Positions 19,169 through 27,240 of a stretch of 64,000 nt of DNA are shown here, in pieces (within the stretch, counting starts at the first letter, position 1; every line of letters begins with the position of its first letter). Source of the stretch: Desulfovibrio sp. Marseille-P6017 (GTDB lineage: Bacteria > Bacillota_A > Clostridia > Peptostreptococcales > Peptostreptococcaceae); the NCBI GenBank assembly GCA_900604495.1, contig UWOR01000016.1, positions 10,238 to 74,237 of the forward strand, written 5' to 3'. Made by a program: the position numbers and the translations under genes. The notes under the pieces were generated by a model that did no database searches, was not told the origin of the DNA, and saw only the letters and a program-made list of their open reading frames with translations.

Positions 19169-20116
19169 TTATAGCGCTAGCCTTATATTTTTACGACCTT
19201 CTTCACTTTGAAAATATTCAGTTATAATTTCTACTATCTCAGCACTTATCCTTTTTTGTGCTTCTACCGTTGAAGCTCCTATATGAGGTGTAGGAGATAC
19301 CATGGGATGATTTACTAATTCTAAATTAAATTTTGGCTCACTTTCAAAAACATCTAATGCTACTGCCTCAATTTTTCCATTATCTAATGCATTTATTAAA
19401 TCCTTTTCACAAACCAGTCCACCTCTAGCGTGATTTATCAAGTATACTCTATCTTTCATTTTTTCTATTTCTTTTTTAGTTATTAAATATCCCTTTTCTT
19501 TATCGTAAGGTATATGAATAGTTAAAAAATCTGAGTTTGCTAATACTTCTTCAAATTCACAAAATCTATATTTATTAGGCACATCCATCTTACCCAAAAT
19601 GTCATAGTATATAATATTCATGCCCATAGCACAAGCTCTTTTAGCTACTTCTTTTCCTATTCTTCCCATACCAATTATACCTAATGTTTTTCCGTAAATT
19701 TCAGTTCCTATATAATGTTTCTTTTCCCATTTACCTTCTCTCATTCTTACATTTGATATATTTACAAATCTTGCTATATTTATTATTTGGCATATTGTAA
19801 GCTCTGCTACTGAAACTGTACTTCCACAAGGTGTATTCATTATTTTTATACCCTTACTCTCAGCATAATCTACCTCTATATTATCCAAACCTACGCCAGA
19901 TCTTATTATTAGTTTTAATCTATTACCCTCACAGGCTTTATCTATTATTTCTTTAGTTATTTTATTTTTAGATCTTATTACTAAAGCATCCATATCTTTT
20001 AATTTTTCCCCTAATCCTAATCCATCAAAGAATTCATTTATAACATTAAAGTTTGACTTTCTTAATCTTTCTATTTCATCCTTATTCACACCATCAGTTA
20101 TTAATATATTAAACAT
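19169..20116 (-). CDS. serA: D-3-phosphoglycerate dehydrogenase, short form
   Basis: The 315-residue NAD-dependent 2-hydroxyacid dehydrogenase performs the first step of serine synthesis, oxidising 3-phosphoglycerate. The Rossmann motif GIIGMGRIGKEVAKRA is at about 148-163. Catalytic Arg lies in VYLINHARGGLV, Glu in ALDVFESEP, and His in TPHIGAST. The ACT and ASB regulatory domains of longer SerA proteins are missing, so serine feedback through ACT is not expected. Operon position between the aminotransferase (46 bases upstream) and DUF1015 supports serA over other hydroxyacid dehydrogenases. The site TTGGAGGTATAAAT precedes ATG. Confidence 0.9.
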   Translation of the reverse strand: MFNILITDGVNKDEIERLRKSNFNVINEFFDGLGLGEKLKDMDALVIRSKNKITKEIIDKACEGNRLKLIIRSGVGLDNIEVDYAESKGIKIMNTPCGSTVSVAELTICQIINIARFVNISNVRMREGKWEKKHYIGTEIYGKTLGIIGMGRIGKEVAKRACAMGMNIIYYDILGKMDVPNKYRFCEFEEVLANSDFLTIHIPYDKEKGYLITKKEIEKMKDRVYLINHARGGLVCEKDLINALDNGKIEAVALDVFESEPKFNLELVNHPMVSPTPHIGASTVEAQKRISAEIVEIITEYFQSEEGRKNIRLAL

Positions 20117-20162
20117 ATTTATACCTCCAAATTTAACCTTTTTTTACCGCCTTATATTGAAT

Positions 20163-21242
20163 TTAATTTTTTTCAAATCCTAATATTTCATCAATATTAT
20201 TTAATAAATCTTTTACATCATCTACTGAATAATCTCCCATATGAGATATTCTAAATGTCTTTTCTTTAAGTTCCCCATATCCATTGGCAATTTCAAGGTT
20301 TCTCTCTTTTAATTGATCATTCAATTTAGATATACTTATACCTTTTGTATTTTTCACTACGGTAAGAGTATTAGATAAGTAATTTTCATCGGTAAAAATT
20401 TGGAAGTGTTCTTTAGCCCAAGATCTAACTATATTAGCCATTTCTCCATGTCTTAAAAATCTATTTTCTAGGCCTTCTTTTAAGATTTGGTTTAATTGGA
20501 AGTCTAAAGCGAACATATGTGAAAGGGATGGTGTTGAAGGGTACTGGTAATTCTTATTAACTATGTATTCATACATTGCTAATAAATCAAAATACGTTCC
20601 TCTATAAGGTACTTTTTTAGCTCGTTGAACTGCTTTGTTAGAAAATGTACAGATTGACATACCAGGTGGTAATCCAAGTGCTTTTTGCACCGATGTTATA
20701 CATATATCTATTCCAATTTTGTCAACTTCTATTTTTATTCCACCCGCCGAACTTACTGCATCTACACAGTAAATTATATCTTCATATTTTTTAATAACCT
20801 CTCCAATAGCCTCTATTGGGTTTGTTATGCCTGTTGAAGTCTCATTATGAGTTATAGTTATTAAATCATACTTACCGGTAGAAAGTACCTTATCAACCAT
20901 TTCAGGACTTATCGCCTTCCCTAATTCTACTTCAAATAAATCCACGGGTACCATGTTTGACACTCCCATTTTATACCATCTTTTTCCAAAGGATCCACAG
21001 GAGAATACAACTGCCCTTTTAGATGTACAGGATCGAATGGAACCTTCCATTAATCCACTACCGGATGATGTAGATAAAAGTATTTCGCTATTTGTATAAA
21101 ATAAACTTTGCAACTTTTTACTTATATCATATTGTATCCTAGATGCTTCTTTTCCTCTATGACTGATTACTTGAGTAGACATATATTCTAGGACATCTTT
21201 ATTTACATCTATAGGTCCAGGAATAAATAACCTTTTGCTCAT
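20163..21242 (-). CDS. Class V aminotransferase (phosphoserine or alanine-glyoxylate type)
   Basis: A 359-residue PLP enzyme of the class V fold. The opening MSKRLFIPGPIDVNKDVL and SHRGKEAS belong to the serine-pyruvate/alanine-glyoxylate group. The Schiff-base lysine lies in ITSVQKALGLPPGMS and the cofactor aspartate in IIYCVDAVSSAGG; HNETSTGI is the family His/Glu/Thr motif. Being first in an operon with serA, it probably supplies the phosphoserine aminotransferase step (3-phosphohydroxypyruvate with glutamate) and substitutes for a classical SerC. Its sequence would equally allow serine-glyoxylate or alanine-glyoxylate transamination. The start has AAAGGAGGCTTATT upstream. Confidence 0.85.
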   Translation of the reverse strand: MSKRLFIPGPIDVNKDVLEYMSTQVISHRGKEASRIQYDISKKLQSLFYTNSEILLSTSSGSGLMEGSIRSCTSKRAVVFSCGSFGKRWYKMGVSNMVPVDLFEVELGKAISPEMVDKVLSTGKYDLITITHNETSTGITNPIEAIGEVIKKYEDIIYCVDAVSSAGGIKIEVDKIGIDICITSVQKALGLPPGMSICTFSNKAVQRAKKVPYRGTYFDLLAMYEYIVNKNYQYPSTPSLSHMFALDFQLNQILKEGLENRFLRHGEMANIVRSWAKEHFQIFTDENYLSNTLTVVKNTKGISISKLNDQLKERNLEIANGYGELKEKTFRISHMGDYSVDDVKDLLNNIDEILGFEKN

Positions 21243-21299
21243 AATAAGCCTCCTTTCTTAAAAATTATTATTATTTAAATTTTTAATATTTTAATATCT

Positions 21300-21328
21300 A
21301 TAGTATGTTTTCTAAATAAATATGTCAA
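21300..21328 (-). promoter_or_regulatory. Promoter of the serine operon
   Basis: Minus strand TTGACA (21323-21328), 17-base spacer, TACTAT (21300-21305), about 58 bases before the aminotransferase start. The rest of the 220-base gap to the leucine wreck is AT-rich with nothing else recognised. Confidence 0.7.
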
Positions 21329-21464
21329 TTTTATAGTTTCTTTATTATATAATATTTATTTTTTTTATTTAAGTTCTACATTTTTTAATAAAAATATAGA
21401 TTTACATTTAAAATAAAATTTATTATTTACCTTAATAGTTTACTTTTTAATATTATCTCAAAAT

Positions 21465-21609
21465 TTATTTGTAATATTTATGATTAGAAATTAAATCTCC
21501 AATTTCTTTCGTGGTAACTTTTATACCATATCCGTCATAAATATCCTCTGTCTTATATCCTTTACTCAATACTTTTTCAACAGCTTTATCTTTGCTATTA
21601 GATTCTCTA
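21465..21609 (-). pseudogene. leuB: 3' remnant of leuB (3-isopropylmalate dehydrogenase)
   Basis: In a frame different from the leuA fragment, the minus strand encodes about 45 residues: KAVEKVLSKGYKTEDI, then KVTTKEIGDLISNHKYYK and a stop at 21465. This matches the C-terminal end of isopropylmalate dehydrogenases (AVEKVL..GYRT.DI...VST.EMGDLI). No start or catalytic part exists. It is fused directly to the leuA fragment, so one deletion probably removed the rest of leuA, the leuCD genes and most of leuB, assuming the usual leuA-C-D-B order. Confidence 0.65.
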
Positions 21610-22113
21610 TTTAAATTTAGTTTCTGGATATTTTTCAGCTTCATCTTTTACAAGCTTCGCTCCTTTTACAGCTATTTCAATTATCTCTTCTTTAGTTTTA
21701 TCAAATACAACATTTCTTTGAAGTGTTGATATTGAATTATAAATATGAACAATTACTTCCTTACATACTTTTAATGCTTCAAAAGTTTTTAATATTAAAT
21801 GCTCTCTTGCTTAAGTTATCACCTGAAGAGTAACATCTTCTGGTATTAGATTTTCATCAATTAATTTTCTTATAAACTTATATTCTGTATCTGATGCAGA
21901 TGGAAATCCTACCTCTATTTGCTTAAAACCAATACCTACCAACATATTAAACATCTTAATTTTCTCATCTACATTCATAAGATTTAGTAAAACTTGGTTA
22001 GCATCTCTTAGGTCAACACTGTACCATATAGGTGATTTTATAATCTCATTATCTGGACATTTTCTATTTTTCATGGTAATCTTTTTAAATCTAGAATATT
22101 TCTCATGGTTCAT
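21610..22113 (-). pseudogene. leuA: Truncated leuA (2-isopropylmalate synthase) with nonsense codon
   Basis: An ATG at 22113 behind AGGAGGACTATT opens a frame clearly like the N-terminus of LeuA: KSPIWYSVDLRDANQ, LVGIGFKQIEVGFPSASDTEY, EDVTLQV. A TAA at 21811-21813 replaces the Gln of the conserved TQAREHL motif; the frame then continues with AREHLILKTFEALK and YNSISTLQRNVVF to KYPETKF and ends at 21607. The usual RDGNQ has become RDANQ. About 165 of the roughly 550 residues remain. The gene is preceded by an intact-looking Leu T-box. It is non-functional on any reading. Confidence 0.85.
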
Positions 22114-22149
22114 AATAGTCCTCCTATATATTTAAAATCTTTTTTCCAA

Positions 22150-22401
22150 TAAAAAAACTCGCCTCTAAAAAATTAGAGACGAGTTTAGCTCGCGGTACCA
22201 CTCGATTTGGCTATAAAGCCTACTTTATAATAATGATAAATCATTATATATCCTATAACCTAGATTAATCGGTTTGCAAATTGCAACAGCTCATAGACAA
22301 GTTCGAATTTATCCACTGCCAAATCACACCATCCTTTGGCTCTCTGTAAGCTTCATCATTTCTACTACTCCTAATCAACGCCTTTTATTTTAAATTGTTT
22401 A
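22150..22401 (-). ncRNA. T-box riboswitch, leucine specifier
   Basis: The minus-strand leader has all T-box parts. Stem I has AGAGAGCC (AG bulge) and GGATGGTGTGA. A specifier region reads GAACTTGTCTATGAG with codon CTT (Leu) at 22299-22301. The T-box bulge GAGTGGTACCGCGAGC is at 22188-22203. A terminator stem, ACTCGTCTCTAA with TTAGAGGCGAGT, ends in T7 (22151-22186). Uncharged tRNA-Leu would bind and prevent termination, which suits leuA. Downstream now lies only the leuA-leuB scar, so the switch has no intact target. Confidence 0.92.
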
Positions 22402-22407
22402 TTAGTT

Positions 22408-22436
22408 ATAGTATTATTTTACTTTTTATTTGTCAA
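22408..22436 (-). promoter_or_regulatory. Promoter of the leucine T-box leader
   Basis: Minus strand TTGACA (22431-22436), 17-base spacer, TACTAT (22408-22413), just upstream of stem I. Confidence 0.7.
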
Positions 22437-22472
22437 TTATATAGTTAAATTTATACATATATATTACTTATG

Positions 22473-23198
22473 TTACCTCTTCATAAAATCTAAATTAAAA
22501 AATTCTATTATTTGATCTTCATGATAATTTATAACTAATTCTTTTGGAAAATCAACTTCTTTAATTAATTTTTCACAATTATCGAATCTCCCTATATCAT
22601 AGCAAATATGAGAGTCCGTTCCCATTATTACTCTTACATTGTGCTCCTTACAAAGCTCTAACATTTTTGATAAATTTTCTTTTGCACCTTCTCTAAATGA
22701 ATTTGGATTTAGTGAAGAGTTATTAATTTCCAATAATATATTTTTTTCTTTTGCTTTTAATACTACTGCTTCATAATCAAGTGCATATCTACTATCATCT
22801 GGATGACCTATTATTCTAACTTTTTCTATATCCATTACATTAAGTATTGCTCTAGTATTCTCTTCTATAGAACCAAATTTAACACAAGGTGGATGAAGAC
22901 TTGCTATTACATAATCTAATCCTGAATATAAATCTTCATCTATATCTAAGTTTCCTTCAAAATCAAGTATATTTCCTTCTATACCTCTAAGAATTTTGAC
23001 TCCATCAACTTCTCTAGGAATTACCTTTAAATTTTGAAAATAGTATTTATGTGGTGATGCTGGCATATTAGATGAATGATCTGATATACCAAGATATTTA
23101 ATCTGACGCCTTACAGCAAATTCTATATTCTCTTTTATAGTACTAAATGCATGTCCACTTACTATAGTATGTGTATGTAAATCTAAAATTGATTTCAT
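22473..23198 (-). CDS. PHP-domain phosphoesterase, YcdX-like
   Basis: A 241-residue metal-dependent hydrolase of the PHP superfamily. Metal ligand motifs appear in the family order: DLHTHTIVSGHAF at the N-terminus, LGISDHSSNMPASPHKYYF, the internal Glu of GIEGNILDFEGNL, IASLHPP, IIGHPDDSRY and MGTDSHICYDIG. The last two motifs are typical of YcdX-type phosphatases rather than histidinol phosphatase or DNA polymerase PHP domains. The substrate is unknown. It follows the S1 gene by 67 bases with a terminator between, and the ATG has GAGGAGGTATTT upstream. Confidence 0.87.
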   Translation of the reverse strand: MKSILDLHTHTIVSGHAFSTIKENIEFAVRRQIKYLGISDHSSNMPASPHKYYFQNLKVIPREVDGVKILRGIEGNILDFEGNLDIDEDLYSGLDYVIASLHPPCVKFGSIEENTRAILNVMDIEKVRIIGHPDDSRYALDYEAVVLKAKEKNILLEINNSSLNPNSFREGAKENLSKMLELCKEHNVRVIMGTDSHICYDIGRFDNCEKLIKEVDFPKELVINYHEDQIIEFFNLDFMKR

Positions 23199-23229
23199 AA
23201 ATACCTCCTCTTATTAATCATATAAATAT

Positions 23230-23258
23230 AGGATACCTCAAACTATTTGAGATATCCT
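23230..23258 (-). terminator. Terminator of the S1-domain gene
   Basis: AGGATATCTCAAA pairs with TTTGAGGTATCCT (minus strand, one G:U) over a 3-base loop. The downstream tail is only weakly U-rich, so some readthrough into the PHP gene is possible. Confidence 0.6.
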
Positions 23259-23265
23259 TGACTTA

Positions 23266-24531
23266 TTATTTTTGTAAATTTTTAAATTTATCTTTAAATA
23301 AATCTCCAAGAGTTCCTAAAGAATCTTCCACTTCTAAATATTCTGTGTAATCTTCTTCAGGCTCTCTTTCAGCTTCTTTTTTAGATACTAACATTCTTCT
23401 ATTTTCTGGATTAAAGTTAAGAACCTTTACCTTAACTTCATCATCAATATTTACTACGTTAGTCACTTTTACAACTCTATCTTCACTTAACTCAGATATT
23501 GGTAAAAATGCTTCTACACCTTCTCTAATTTCAAGGAATGCTCCTCTATCAATTATTCTAACAACCTTACCTGTTATTATATCATCAACATATACATCTT
23601 CAGATATTAGTTGCCATGGGTCATTATTTATATCTTTTAATGCTAGCGCTATTTTTCTAGTTTCCATATTAACATCTAAAACATAAACGTCTACTTCTTG
23701 TCCTTCTTGTAACATATCTTCAACAGATTCTACTCTTTTCCAAGATAGATTATTTAAATGAACTAAACCTTCTAGCCCTCCAATATCTACAAATGCACCA
23801 TAAGACATTATCTTAGTTACTTTACCATGTCTTTTTTGTCCTACTTGTAAAGAGTTAAACAGATCTTCTTTTTCTTGCTTTATTCTAGTTCTTTCTGCAT
23901 CTCTTTCAGCTTTAATTCTAGCTCTCTCAGCTTCTTTTTCAGCTTGTATTCTAGCTCTTCTTTCTTCTCTTTCTATGTTTATTCTTTCTTGTAATACCTC
24001 TCTATGACTTACCACAAATCTATTTCTCTTAGCATCTAATTCTATTAGATAACACTCTAAATTTGCTCCAATATATTCTTTAGTTTCTTTTACAAACTTA
24101 GTATCTATTTGAGATATTGGCATAAATACATCTATTGATTTATATTTTGCAAATACTCCTCTTTCTATAGCTTTTTCAACATTTACAGTTATTATTCTAT
24201 GATCTTCATATGCTTTAGTTATCTCTGCTAGATCATTTCTTTTATCTGCTTGTAATTTAGACAGTCTTATTGTTCCATCTTTTTCCGAAACCCTTTGTAT
24301 AACTGCAGTTACTTCATCTCCTACATTATATACTTCTTCTATACTTTTATTACCCTCTATATTTAATTCTCCTACTGGTATTATTCCATCAAATCCATAT
24401 TCTAAGTCTAATACAACTTCATCATGGGCAACTTTAATTATTTTAGCAGTTATAGTTTTACCTACCTTTACTTCATTAAAAGCCTTTTCTTGCTCATCTA
24501 GTAAATCTTTCATCGATAATTCGTTTTTCAT
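23266..24531 (-). CDS. S1 RNA-binding protein (ribosomal protein S1-like), four S1 domains
   Basis: A 421-residue protein with four S1 barrels at roughly 15-90, 100-178, 222-298 and 305-382. The third is most canonical (GKVTKIMSYGAFVDIGGLEG, LVHLNNLSW). Between domains 2 and 3 is a strongly charged helix of about 40 residues, with repeats of ERARIKAERDAERTRIKQEK type, probably a single long helix or coiled coil. Firmicutes commonly have such short S1 homologues instead of the six-domain proteobacterial RpsA. A role in mRNA binding during translation is likely, but ribosome association is not shown by sequence. ATG is preceded by AAAGGAATACATTA. Confidence 0.85.
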   Translation of the reverse strand: MKNELSMKDLLDEQEKAFNEVKVGKTITAKIIKVAHDEVVLDLEYGFDGIIPVGELNIEGNKSIEEVYNVGDEVTAVIQRVSEKDGTIRLSKLQADKRNDLAEITKAYEDHRIITVNVEKAIERGVFAKYKSIDVFMPISQIDTKFVKETKEYIGANLECYLIELDAKRNRFVVSHREVLQERINIEREERRARIQAEKEAERARIKAERDAERTRIKQEKEDLFNSLQVGQKRHGKVTKIMSYGAFVDIGGLEGLVHLNNLSWKRVESVEDMLQEGQEVDVYVLDVNMETRKIALALKDINNDPWQLISEDVYVDDIITGKVVRIIDRGAFLEIREGVEAFLPISELSEDRVVKVTNVVNIDDEVKVKVLNFNPENRRMLVSKKEAEREPEEDYTEYLEVEDSLGTLGDLFKDKFKNLQK

Positions 24532-24662
24532 ATTAATGTATTCCTTTCATATTTTATCGTATAAATATATTTTCTCAATAAATATTATACCATTAATATT
24601 TTATAAATACTTACATATTTCATCTAATATTTTGAATAATTAAAATAAAACTTTATTTTTTC

Positions 24663-24696
24663 GTAAAAAAATAAGAAGGTGTATGTGACATCCTTC
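24663..24696 (-). terminator. Terminator of sfsA
   Basis: GAAGGATGT pairs with ACACCTTC (minus strand, one internal mismatch), followed by TTATTTTTTT. It lies about 70 bases past the sfsA stop. Confidence 0.6.
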
Positions 24697-24763
24697 CTAA
24701 AATAAATTTACACTATATGTACACTTAAATAGTAGCTAATACTATCGTTAGTTGCAACATATT

Positions 24764-25459
24764 TTATAATTTAACTTCAATATCTTTATTTATATCTATT
24801 GAGTTTTTAGTAACTAAACTATCATATGCTAAAACTTCAACTCCATTATTCTTAGCTTCTATTAATGCATCCCCTAACTCTTTATGCATTTTATTATTAG
24901 GAGTAAAATAAAGTACATTATCCATTTGTACTAAAAATATTATATAGCAATAATAACCTTCTTTTCTAGCTTCTATAAGTTCCCTTATATGTTTTACTCC
25001 TCTCTCAGTTTTTGCATCTGGAAATTTAACTATATTTTCTTCTTCTAAGGTAACCCCTTTAATTTCTATAAATGCTTTTTTATCTCCAGCTTCTAAATAT
25101 ATATCAAATCTTGAATTTCCATAAGTTTTTTCTGGCTTAATTAAAGTAACCTTTTCATCTATTCCTGGTAATGTTATTTTTCCATTTTTTAAAGCCTCAT
25201 ATATAACTTTATTTGGAACTTGAGAATCCATATTTATAAGTCTATCTTCTTTTTCAACTGCAATCAAAGAGTACCTTGTTTTTCTATTAGGATTATCGCT
25301 TTCTTCTAAATAAACACTACATTTGGGAGTTAAAAGTTCTCGACATCTACCTGTATTTTTAACATGAACCTTTTCTATATTTCCATTTATTTCACAGTAA
25401 GCTATAAATCTATTTGGCCTTTCTATAAATTTTGCCTTTACAACTTTATTATAATTCAT
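24764..25459 (-). CDS. sfsA: SfsA family nuclease-like protein
   Basis: The 231-residue protein is a typical-length SfsA homologue (sugar fermentation stimulation protein A). The N-terminal OB-like part has VKAKFIERPNRFIAYCEING and HVKNTGRCRELL. The C-terminal part has restriction-endonuclease-like residues: SRFDIYLEAGDKKAFIEIKGVTLE (the Asp and the ExK) and FPDAKTERGVKHIRELIE. E. coli SfsA was named for sugar-fermentation effects; nuclease activity is suggested by fold, and its biological role is unclear. AAAGGAGCAAAAT precedes ATG. Single gene. Confidence 0.92.
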   Translation of the reverse strand: MNYNKVVKAKFIERPNRFIAYCEINGNIEKVHVKNTGRCRELLTPKCSVYLEESDNPNRKTRYSLIAVEKEDRLINMDSQVPNKVIYEALKNGKITLPGIDEKVTLIKPEKTYGNSRFDIYLEAGDKKAFIEIKGVTLEEENIVKFPDAKTERGVKHIRELIEARKEGYYCYIIFLVQMDNVLYFTPNNKMHKELGDALIEAKNNGVEVLAYDSLVTKNSIDINKDIEVKL

Positions 25460-25547
25460 ATTTTGCTCCTTTTTATTAACTAATTTAACTTACTTATACC
25501 CTATTAAAACTATTTTTCACAATATTAAACTTAAAATTCAAATAATT

Positions 25548-25580
25548 AAAGGTGTATACTTATTATGTATACACCTTTTA
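25548..25580. terminator. Terminator between sfsA and the unknown gene
   Basis: AAAGGTGTATAC (25548-25559) pairs exactly with GTATACACCTTT (25567-25578). It serves the minus-strand gene ending at 25588. Confidence 0.8.
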
Positions 25581-25587
25581 ATACATC

Positions 25588-26274
25588 TTACTCTTTATTA
25601 TCTCTTACTTTTATGAATCTTCCAATAAATTCAACCATATATTCATTTATTTTCTCTATAGAGTTTTTATAATTAGCTTCTTCATCACTATAAATATAGT
25701 GAACTATAATGTCAGATAGCTCATAAATTAAGCTTTCATAAACAGTTTTTTCTTCTTCTTCTTTAAATACTAAGTTGTTAGTTTTATAAATACTTTTTAT
25801 AAACTTTATAAGAGTATCTACTGCATCTTTTATTGGATTAGCTAAATCATTGTATAACTTAACTCTCTTACTTTCCTCTCCTCCAGATTCATATAATTCA
25901 AACTCTATCATAAACTGACTTTTATATGGATCTTGAGTAACTTCTTCAACCCTCAATCCAATGCCCCTATATATTTGTAATAAGAAATAATTAATTACTA
26001 TCATAGCTTCACTATATGATGTACTATCATTTGAGTAAACATATTCTATTACTTTATCTTTAATTTGAGTTGTGAGTTCTCTAGATAGTTCTAGCTTTTC
26101 TTCATCATTAAATTCGATCCCTTTATATCTATATAATCCTACTATAATATTAAGAGCTTTATCTTTAGCATTTATTATTTCATTTACTAATTCATATATT
26201 AGGTCTAGTTTTTCACTTTCTATACCGACCTGTTTTAGTCTATTATCTATCTCGAATTCTTCATAATAATTTAT
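25588..26274 (-). CDS. Unknown cytoplasmic protein with damaged or non-standard start
   Basis: The only ATG-started frame begins at 26004 (138 residues) but has no ribosome site, and the same frame is open and protein-like upstream to 26274: NYYEEFEIDNRLKQVGIESE, DLIYELVNEIINAKDKALNI. A strong AAAAGGAG site lies at about 26284-26290, but the ATG beside it (26284) is one base out of frame and gives a 7-codon peptide. Either AUA at 26272-26274 starts a 228-residue protein, or one extra T after ATGAT has shifted an original MIDINYY start. The protein is acidic, mostly helical by composition, with no membrane segment. Family not recognised. Confidence 0.55.
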   Translation of the reverse strand: MNYYEEFEIDNRLKQVGIESEKLDLIYELVNEIINAKDKALNIIVGLYRYKGIEFNDEEKLELSRELTTQIKDKVIEYVYSNDSTSYSEAMIVINYFLLQIYRGIGLRVEEVTQDPYKSQFMIEFELYESGGEESKRVKLYNDLANPIKDAVDTLIKFIKSIYKTNNLVFKEEEEKTVYESLIYELSDIIVHYIYSDEEANYKNSIEKINEYMVEFIGRFIKVRDNKE

Positions 26275-26334
26275 ATCGAATCATCTCCTTTTATATAAAT
26301 TATTAGTTATATAAAATATATGATAATAAATATA

Positions 26335-26384
26335 AAAAATGACTGTCTAGAAATAAATTTCATTATTTTTAGATAGTCATTTTA
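26335..26384 (-). terminator. Terminator of nadABC
   Basis: AAAATGACTATCT pairs with AGACAGTCATTTTTT (minus strand, G:U pair) with a further AT-rich inner stem, 20 bases past the nadC stop. Confidence 0.8.
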
Positions 26385-26403
26385 TTTGCTTAACTACATA
26401 AAT

Positions 26404-27240
26404 TTATATATTTCTTAAATTCTTTAAACTTAAGTCTAAAGCTTTTACTGAGTGAGTTAACTCACCAACAGATATATAGTCTACACCTATTTTACTTATC
26501 TCTTCCATTCTTTCTAAAGTAACATTACCTGAAAATTCAACCAATGCTTTTCTATCAATTATTTTCAATGCTTCCCTAGCTGTATCTATATCCATATTAT
26601 CGAGCATTATTATATCCACTCCAACTTCAACAGCTTCTTTAACCATATCTAAATTTTCTACTTCAACTTCTATCTTTCTAACAAAAGGTGTATTTTCCCT
26701 CAATAACTCAACCGCTTTTTTTATTCCACCAGCAGCTTCTATATGATTATCTTTAATCATTATTCCATCAGACAAGTTAAATCTATGATTTATTCCACCA
26801 CCAATTTTTACAGAATATTTATCTAAAATTCTTAAGTTTGGAATAGTTTTTCTAGTATCTAGTAATTTCATATTACTATCTTTTAATTTATCTACAAATT
26901 TATTTGTTTTCGTAGCTATTCCACTCATACGCTGTAAATAGTTCAATGCTACTCTTTCCCCAGATAATATATTTCTAGTACTACCTCTCAATAAGGCTAT
27001 TTTATCGTATTTTTTAATTTTATCTCCATCATTTTTAAGCGATATAACTTCCACTTCACCAAGTATATCAAATACTCTTTTGAATATAGGAAGTCCTGCG
27101 AGTATACCATCTTCCTTGCATATTAAATCAGCCTCACATTTTAAATCTACTCCTATAATTGAGGTAGTGCTTATATCTTCATTTGGTATATCCTCAATTA
27201 AAGCCTCTTTTATCATTTTATCAATTAGCAAGTAGTTCAT
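26404..27240 (-). CDS. nadC: Nicotinate-nucleotide pyrophosphorylase (carboxylating)
   Basis: The 278-residue enzyme converts quinolinate and PRPP to nicotinate mononucleotide, the third step of de novo NAD synthesis. Signatures are the N-terminal EDIPNEDISTTSI, ALNYLQRMSGIAT, DTRKTIPNLRILDKYSVKIG, GGINHRFNLSDGIMIKDNHI, and the C-terminal GVDIIMLDNMD and ISVGELTHSVKALDLSL. All PRPP and quinolinate contacts expected in the family (Arg, Lys, His pairs) appear present. It overlaps nadB by 20 bases and has GAGAGGA before ATG, so translation is coupled. Confidence 0.95.
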   Translation of the reverse strand: MNYLLIDKMIKEALIEDIPNEDISTTSIIGVDLKCEADLICKEDGILAGLPIFKRVFDILGEVEVISLKNDGDKIKKYDKIALLRGSTRNILSGERVALNYLQRMSGIATKTNKFVDKLKDSNMKLLDTRKTIPNLRILDKYSVKIGGGINHRFNLSDGIMIKDNHIEAAGGIKKAVELLRENTPFVRKIEVEVENLDMVKEAVEVGVDIIMLDNMDIDTAREALKIIDRKALVEFSGNVTLERMEEISKIGVDYISVGELTHSVKALDLSLKNLRNI

